Part shown: positions 57,271-64,000 of the stretch, in pieces | Position numbering within the stretch: the first letter of the stretch is position 1 | Layout of the letters: each line of letters starts with the position of its first letter | Source of the DNA: Dictyophora rubrovolvata | Lineage: Eukaryota; Basidiomycota; Agaricomycetes; Phallales; Phallaceae | Assembly (NCBI GenBank): GCA_029959195.1 | Contig: CP114117.1 | Location: 1,426,001-1,490,000 of the forward strand | Reading direction: 5' to 3' | DNA length: 64,000 nucleotides | The notes under the pieces: generated by a model | Told to the model about the DNA's origin: nothing | The model's database searches: none | Seen by the model: only the letters and a program-made list of their open reading frames with translations | Made by a program: the position numbers and the translations under genes

Positions 57271-60200
57271 TCATAACTCCATAGTATCTATGAGATCTTC
57301 AACTTCATGCTCATCGGCTTCGTCCGTGTCCGAGTCTTCGGATGTAGCATGAATTTGAAGGCTTACGGACCCCTCGGCGCTATGCAATTCCCGTGCTGCA
57401 CGAATAGCAAACCCTTCTTCTTTTTCATCATCAAGATCGTCATTATCCCTATCAATAATATCTTCGATCTTCAATGGGACTTTGTTCGAGCGACAGTCAC
57501 ATATATCGACCACAGAAAAGTCTTTTTTCAGTTGTTCAAGAATGTTGTGGGCCAATAAAGGTTTGACTTTATTCAGTCCTCGGTTTCCCGCGTGGAAAGG
57601 TTCTCCTACGGCAATTTCATGAACCTTGAATCGGAGTGCATTATTATGTTTAGTTGTCGAATCCACGTCTTGACTGCAAAACTTCCTGGTAGACAATGAG
57701 TAAAAACATCATGACGTCAGGTAGAAAAACTCAGGCCTGAGAACGAACTCGAATTTAGCCTTTTGGCAACCTCGTTTAGCCATGTATATGTATAGGTCCG
57801 AAGTGGGATCTCGAGGGAGCTTGGGCTCAAGAACTTGCAGTAACGGGTCCATTATCTGCAGAATGACGAGTTTCACGCGGTCGTAATCGTACTGCGAGTC
57901 GACGAACATGGCACCACAAAGGCTTTCCATTACATCAGATAGAGCCTTGGGTGGATCGTACCGCCAGCCTTCCACCACAACATGAAAGTAATTCATATCT
58001 TCATGCTCCGAAACAGCTCTGGTGATAGCCCGTTCTAAATCAACATTACTCCTTAAAAGGTACTTCTGTAAAGAAAGCCTTCGAACTGCTAAAGTTGTCA
58101 AAGCGGGTGCCCACACGGCTCTGGATTTAGCCCAAGTAAGCTGTCCAGACGTAGCTTCAGGAAACTTATTATAAAGATATTCAAGAACAACAAGATCAAG
58201 AAGAGCTGTTGATATGTCGTCGGTACATGCGTTTTTTCCATTACATGATTAATAACTACATACCATCTCCCAAGAATTCCAGGCGTTGATAACTTGGAGT
58301 GTCAGCGGCCGAAGATGGATGAGTAAAAGCTTCGCAAAGGAGACTACCGCTTTGAAACTGATATCCTAATGCTATCTGTAAAGAATTAAACAGAGATGGC
58401 ACGGGATCGGTAGGTCTCGATGGATATCTGGTGTTCCAAGGTTCGGAACCACCAAAGCACAACTGCAATGCTGCCCCCATTTTCAAAGATGCATCAAGAC
58501 CACCAGACAGAAAGCTAGCACCCAACAGAGATTCCATACAATCTTGAAGACCTCGACGGCCGAACTTCCGTTCCACGTTCCATTGTCCGTCTTGAAAATT
58601 TCCGCCCTCAATGGTGGGTCGCCACTTTTTCACGGAGGATGGCTCGCAAGATAGAAATCTTCCTAAACGGATTTTACTCGCCCATGCTACAAGGGCACGA
58701 TTGCTCACGGAGTTTTTCCTCAGACAGTCCAATTGGCCTTGTGGGGAAAAATAATGAGTTTAGTAAGAAGCCTGAGAGTAATCGTCCAATTACACACCTT
58801 CATGACGGTAAGGAAATTTATTGTAAACATATGTCACAACACATATCTTGAGTACTGAATCTCCCAATGTCTCCAGCCGTTGGTTGTTGAAGCTAATGTT
58901 AGTACTGGGTAACGTCAGAGCTTCAACTATAAGATCTTCATGAATACAAGGTAAGCCCAGATTTTTGATAGCTTCACGAGCTCGATAAATATCAGTAATT
59001 CGGCGAATAATTTGAGGGAAGACGGCGAAAGCCTCTATTTGAGCACGAGAGAAAGTAAAAACACCGCAAGCTGCCATTGGAACCCATGTGAGCCTCTTGG
59101 GTTGCTGCTCAATTCCTAGTCCGGACTTGGATTTACTAGCCGGATGTTGATATTCTGATGTAAAATGTCGCCTGAACTTTTCGACCTTTGAGAAACCAAA
59201 AAAAGGAAATGTTGGTGTACAAGATCCAGTTACTAAATAGAAAAACGTACACGTAACAAAGGGCCTTCACGAGGAATAAATACAGTATAGCGCCGACTCG
59301 CATAAATGGATTCAAAATATTCCAAATAAGTGGAAAACCGGCCGACGAGTTCATTGCTGTCTTCGGGGGTCGGTTCGGAGAGAGGGGTAAGATCCTCTCG
59401 TAGCTCGCGCAATAACAACGGACTTCCCTGTCGATAACGTACTTGTAATAATAAATAATCTTCGTCTGTATGCTTGATGTCCGTGCCTTTGATCAAGGGG
59501 TTTTGAATTGTATCCTGCATTTTCTCAAGATCAGGATTACCATACGAATCCAGAGGAATCATAAAACAGGTGAGCTGTTCCATCGTTTTTGAGGTATTAC
59601 ACCATTTTATGCCCAACGCTGTAAAATCGTGCAGAATTTGCCACGTGTTGTAAGATAGATTTACAGATATTGAAGTAGTGAAATATAATCGACCGTCGTT
59701 GATAGTCAGCTCCGGTAAGGGCATTGTCAAAGGACCAGCCGTAACTAAAGCCATGATCGCACGGTCTTGTCCAGGAAATACAAGAGGATGGATCCAAGCT
59801 GTAAACACTGTTTGATTGTCTTGAATATTCCAAGGTAACCATGGGTCATAAACAAGAACATCCATCAATTGATCGATGCGCTCCAAGTCAGGTATTAATC
59901 GGTCGTCGGCGTCCTTGACTTCATACCCTGAAGTCTTCCTGACAGGAAGAAAATGCTGGTCAAAAACATTCAAGGGATCGAACAAGGCTTTGCACGCGAC
60001 GAAGGCTGCGGCCGCCTTCGCTTCTCGTTTGGTATTGCGTAGACCGCCTTCATATGTAAGTTTATCGCGAGGTATAGGTAGCACCGAGGGAAGAGTGACG
60101 GTAACCTGAAATTCACCCTCGTATATCGGCTGAATAGCCTTGGTGAATCTGTCTCGAGGAATCAAGGCGCAAAGATGGTTCAAAAGGCTGACGGCAGATC

Positions 60201-62273
60201 CGAACGTAAGCACAGCACCGGTGGCTGGTATGATAAACTGTTCGCGGATAGCAATATCAACCGGATCTTCTTCCTCTTCTTCGTCATTTTTCAGAAATAC
60301 CCTTTGCATGTGGCGTCGTTGATACAAGTTACGAATGGAAGGTTCTGCAACCTTTAGTCTTTCGTATATGCTTCGTCCCGGATTATTATAATCATCTGAA
60401 GGTACCATTACGAGATAGGTCGAATCAAATCGACGTGCTCTTCCACGAGATTGCAGATACCCAACCAAATGCTGTAGTTCATTAAACCGCACGACCAGAT
60501 CACAAGCCTAAGATCAAAAAGTAAGCAAAAACAATGACCAGTTGAGAAGAAGTCACACGGACTTGAAAGTCTAGACCTTCTTCGCCCACGGAGGTAGAAA
60601 CGAGCAAGTTATAAACGCCAGTTCTGAAGGAATTGATGGTTTGTTTCTGTTTCTTATCAACCATCCCTTGCGTCGAGCTTAAACGGGCGGTTCCGTGACC
60701 AACGATTGCCCCCGGAAAGATCCACGATTTTAGCTCAGATATTTTGGATAGTATCCAAGCCAGAGTGACGGCAATTTGGCGTTGTTCTACAAAAATCATG
60801 CCTTGAAAAGAATTATGGCGCCTGGCACATAACTCTTTTACAAGGATACGAAGCTTTGGGGACAACCACTCATTCGGTACCACGAACGATTCTTGTTTGA
60901 AATCGTGGCTAACGAATTCATCCACTAGCTTCTTGATTGTCAACATGTCTTGTGCAATTTGTAAAGTCTCGGTAGGTGAATCGGAAGGAAGCTCCCGATA
61001 GGCCAGGGTGCTGAAAGAAGACATATACTCGTGTTCCATGGGACCACTATGCAGATTGCTCAAAGTAAAGTGTGATAAAATTGTGTTAAGGTACGTTGCT
61101 AAGTAGATGTCCGCGGCAAATGGACCCAGTTCGTTTAAAGTGACCATGTATCGAGTTTCGATTTTATCTGTAAACAAAATTGGATTGTCATGCAGGCCGT
61201 AATCCCCAAGTTTTTTCCAGAGTGTATGGGTATAAGTAGGATAACTGGCTGTTGCAACGTACTGCACAATGGTCTGTGATTGTTCTCTTAGTTTAGTTTG
61301 GAAGGAATGGGGTGTGGAAAAGTATTACCTCGCTGGGACGAGGGGAGTTTTCAGTGAGTTCATCTAGGTTTTGACGCACACCTATGACCTTCGATAGCAT
61401 ATTGAATTCCAGATCTTGTAAAGACTGCAGAGGATTGTTGATATTCCATATAGGGGAGGCGGTCATACCAAATACTTTAGGACGGTGACGTGGGGGAAGG
61501 GTATGATAAAATTCCATCATAATCTGATTATATGGATTGTTTTTCCTAGTATGGTGAGCTGAATAGATAGATTATGAGCATCAATAGAAGGAAAAGAGAA
61601 TATTAGGAATGGAAGGACCCTCATCAAATACTAGCAGTGCAACCTTGTTTAAAGAGCGTGAACATGAATGTGTGATTTGTCTCGGATGAACTGAGAGAAT
61701 TATTCACTTGTGTCATAGACCAATGTGCATGCAACATGGCATCCAAAAACACCTGAGGGGTCATAACCATAACATCGCATTCTTCAAATTCCTTCTTCCA
61801 TTTCCCGGGATCATGTTGCCACTGAAAGAGTTTCAGTTATTTCCATAAACTGGCATGTGTTGATCATATCGTCTCACAGGGTCAACAAGGGCACCATAGT
61901 AACCTCTAACTGTCAAAGGCAGCTGAGTAGAGAGAAAAGTAGTTTGCTGTTCGACAAGAGGAACGCGAGGTACAATAAAAGCGCAGATTTTGTGATCTCC
62001 TGGAGGACGGCTTGCTATCCATCGGATGATGAGCACGGCGATGAGGGTCTTTCCGCTACCACTATAAGAAGAAGAGGAAATGTTATAGCGTATAGTATGA
62101 CTGGCATTCGTGCCACTGACGTATCCAAAGCAGCAATAACATTTTCATGTTTGGCTTGTTCGAATATTTCCTCCTATCAAATCCCACGAGAAGGAGTTAC
62201 CTAAGTTACTTGAAAGTTGGAACTCGTCAGATTAAAGACAGACCTGATATTTACGAGGGATTAGTGTTGACAT
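57271..62273 (-). CDS. DCL: Dicer-like ribonuclease III
   Basis: The RNA-silencing enzyme that cuts double-stranded RNA into small RNAs. ATG at 62273 gives MSTLIPRKYQ, then EEIFEQAKHENVIAALDTGS and GKT (motif I). Helicase motifs continue: IVPRVPLVEQQ, VFDEAHHTRKNNP (motif II, DEAH), VFGMTASP (III), VSTSVGEEGLDFQ (V) and YLQSRGRARRFDSTY (VI). The dimerisation fold reads LLNHLCALIPRDRFTK and NTKREAKAAAAFVACKALF. RNase IIIa: NNQRLETLGDSVLKICV with DCMESLLGASFLSGG. RNase IIIb: YQRLEFLGDGM with LSDVMESLCGAMFVDSQ. Both keep the ExxxD...DxxxE metal ligands. A C-terminal dsRBD-like segment (GCQKAKFEF, then GLNKVKPLLAHNILEQLKKD) and an acidic tail end at 57271. I saw no clear PAZ motif. Roughly 1430 aa and more than ten introns. 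Confidence 0.95.
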
Positions 62274-63850
62274 GGAGTGAAAGGATTTGAGAGGCTCGAT
62301 TCAGAACATGAAGATGTACTAATTTTCAAGTCATGGCATGTAGATCATCGATCTATGATTAGCTAATGGAATGTGAGTCATAGTAAACATGATGCACGAT
62401 CACTCGCAATGACTTGTATTAGTACTCCCATCACCGAATATATACCCCCTCCCCCCTACTCAAAACCTCTTCGCAGCCCTCCTCCCACCAACTCAATCAC
62501 CCTCTTAAATCCAACGCCCGCCACCTCTGAATCCGTTGATAGGTCGTTTATGTTATGTTTACAATAATCAGAGGTCTTAATGAAGATGAAACATTTCTGG
62601 ATGTTTTCTTCCGCCGTGCCAGCCCACTGAATGCCAAAATCCCAATAAAAGTGAAACAATTCCCACGTGTCAAGAAACTAAAAAATCTGACTAAGCTTCC
62701 CCTCCTGGATAATAGGTGTGTTCTACTATGTGCTGGACCTTGTCCAATTTAATACTACAGTCACTAAATTGGCGTGTCCAGATCCAGTATCCATAGGACC
62801 AAGTCTGTCCAAGGCGGGAACGTGCTTACGTAACATAATCTGCTTAATAATCCGTACCCGTATTTACGCACGTAAAATGCGGTTTTGGTACGGTCCGTAT
62901 TTTGGCCTCTCAGAATCATTGACGGATACGGGTCTAATCCTGTCTAATCTCTCGGACCTTTTTACGGTACGTGCACGGTCCCTAAACACAGTTACGGTGC
63001 CGAGCCCTAGTCCCTACTGACGAAGGCCCCCTAACCGTGGGAAAGTAGTGCCGGCTCGAGTCTACTATTCCCGTGACGTTATAGATGTGCGAGTACGTCT
63101 TTTCCTCCAACCCAAGCACCTAATGCTAGTAAATAGTTGAATGAAGCAACGGCAAAGCGGCTAAGAGAGGTATACCTAACACGAATTGTTGTTTTACATA
63201 GTATGAATTTGAAGAGTCCATTGTGCCGGCGAATCATCGAGCTGAATCATCGAGTTGAAGCGAGTGTGATTAGCGGGTACTATTGCGAACGGTCTAATGC
63301 ACAGCTGTCCAGTCTTGCTTTTTATAGACTTGAGATAGAGGAACCGTAAATATCTTCTTTACAGACTTTGAGATAAAAATGTTGTGGCACACATGCTCAA
63401 CACACGCTGTTAACTCAGTTCCACTGCTTGATTAAACTGCATTCATCAAGTAGAATGATGAATCCTGGGTTGATTGGTTTAACTTTAATCAGAAAAGCTG
63501 TTATGTTCTCATAACAACACTTTTTGCGTGTTTTGTTCTTCGCGTCCATCGCGGCCAACGTCGCTCGGCTCCGCAGCTTTGCCTTTGCCGAAGGGTCCTG
63601 CCGCTTTGAATTGACTTGAGTGCCAGGCTGCCGGGGTTGACGGTGGCGCCTGAAATGGGGCCGACTCGATTGGTCCCGTGTGAGCCTATCAATGACTAAT
63701 AATAGCTTTGACTCTGTAATTATGCGCAGCAGTAAAAAAGTCTTCCCTTTCCCGACCGATCCTTAAATACGAAAAAAATGACCGCACATTGCCCCAGCGA
63801 CTTGTTCATTCCCATCTACTCAGAGATTACCCAGAGATAGTTTCATCGCC
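62274..63850. other. Intergenic stretch, 1577 bp, the longest in the window
   Basis: Upstream of both Dicer and the b561-like gene. It contains an inverted repeat CCAATTTA (62746-62753) / TAAATTGG (62767-62774). From 62820 to 63010 it is enriched in TACGG/CCGTA words on both strands. Short open frames (62555-62752, 62718-63020, 63137-63349 and 63501-63692 minus) show no family features and no consistent splicing. An eroded repeat is possible. Confidence 0.5.
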
Positions 63851-64000
63851 ATGTCGTATGATGTAGTTGCGTTTAATCATGAGGTGCGTCGAACCTTCGA
63901 CTTCGAAAACTTGTTTTTATGCTTGACTGTAACTCTAATAGGTCAGAGTGCATGCGACTCTAGCTTCCATAGGCGTAGTCATCCTACTACCAATTGGAAT
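63851..64000 (+). CDS. Cytochrome b561-like membrane protein, 3' truncated by window edge
   Basis: ATG at 63851 with a first exon of 33 nt (MSYDVVAFNHE, 63851-63883), then an intron to 63941. The second exon begins VRVHATLASIGVVILLPIG and runs off the window. A His (HATLASIG) at the start of a hydrophobic helix ending LLPIG resembles helix 1 of cytochrome b561 / DOMON-b561 ferric-reductase-type proteins (HxxLMxxAFxxLxPLG). Only about 30 residues are visible, so the family call is tentative. Confidence 0.5.
   Translation, partial: MSYDVVAFNHEVRRTFDFENLFLCLTVTLIGQSACDSSFHRRSHPTTNWN

Noticed and set aside
63501-63692. Minus-strand open frame near the window end as a gene
   Set aside because: It has no family resemblance, no splice partners and a composition unlike neighbouring proteins. 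It is probably chance.
1-64000. tRNA genes, CRISPR arrays, retroelements or virus-like elements
   Set aside because: No A/B-box pairs with a cloverleaf, no regular spacer-repeat arrays, and no reverse transcriptase, integrase, capsid or long terminal repeats were found by reading both strands.

Overview
The window is 64 kb of nuclear DNA from a filamentous basidiomycete, most likely an Agaricomycete. Genes are packed almost end to end and are cut by many short introns (about 47-75 nt, GT...AG). Several proteins are of clearly fungal type: Cms1, Mrp10, mL60/MrpL31, a fungal Dicer and the V-ATPase a subunit. I placed 31 protein genes. I saw no convincing tRNA or rRNA gene, no CRISPR array and no intact mobile element. 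Exon borders were deduced by eye from splice sites, reading phase and family conservation. They are firm where listed and approximate elsewhere.

Layout. 1-9 kb: the 3' part of a Pumilio-repeat protein, a small unknown protein, and two linker histone H1 genes that flank a degenerate acyl-CoA-synthetase-like gene. 9-19 kb: RFC subunit, CAF-1 large subunit, exportin-1 (CRM1 copy 1) and TBP. 19-30 kb: POP7, eRF1, phosducin-like PLP2, MRP10, APC5 and NOC3. 29-42 kb: V-ATPase subunit a, a TIP/ITFG1 FG-GAP membrane protein, LACTB2, a second complete exportin-1 gene and an SRR1-domain protein. 42-54 kb: an intronless unknown protein, CDC27/APC3, a MIT-domain protein resembling Atg38/NRBF2, MOG1, NDC80, a membrane-anchored ERI1-type exonuclease, CMS1 and MRPL31. 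54-64 kb: SF3A1, Dicer, a 1.6 kb intergenic stretch, and the start of a cytochrome b561-like membrane protein.

Many genes serve the cell cycle or chromatin: H1 twice, RFC and CAF-1 as a divergent pair, APC3, APC5 and NDC80. Others serve nucleocytoplasmic transport (two CRM1 genes and MOG1), ribosome biogenesis and translation (NOC3, CMS1, eRF1, two mitoribosomal proteins) or RNA processing (POP7, SF3A1, Dicer, ERI1-like).

The most notable points are these. (1) There are two intact, diverged exportin-1 paralogues 19 kb apart in inverted orientation. (2) Two H1 paralogues lie around one pseudo-synthetase gene. (3) Strand alternates almost perfectly from gene to gene, so most genes share a short bidirectional promoter with one neighbour and a short tail-to-tail gap with the other. 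(4) MluI-box (ACGCGT) motifs lie in the RFC/CAF-1, H1 and CRM1-copy-2 promoters, and a perfect 20-bp palindrome lies just upstream of CRM1 copy 1.
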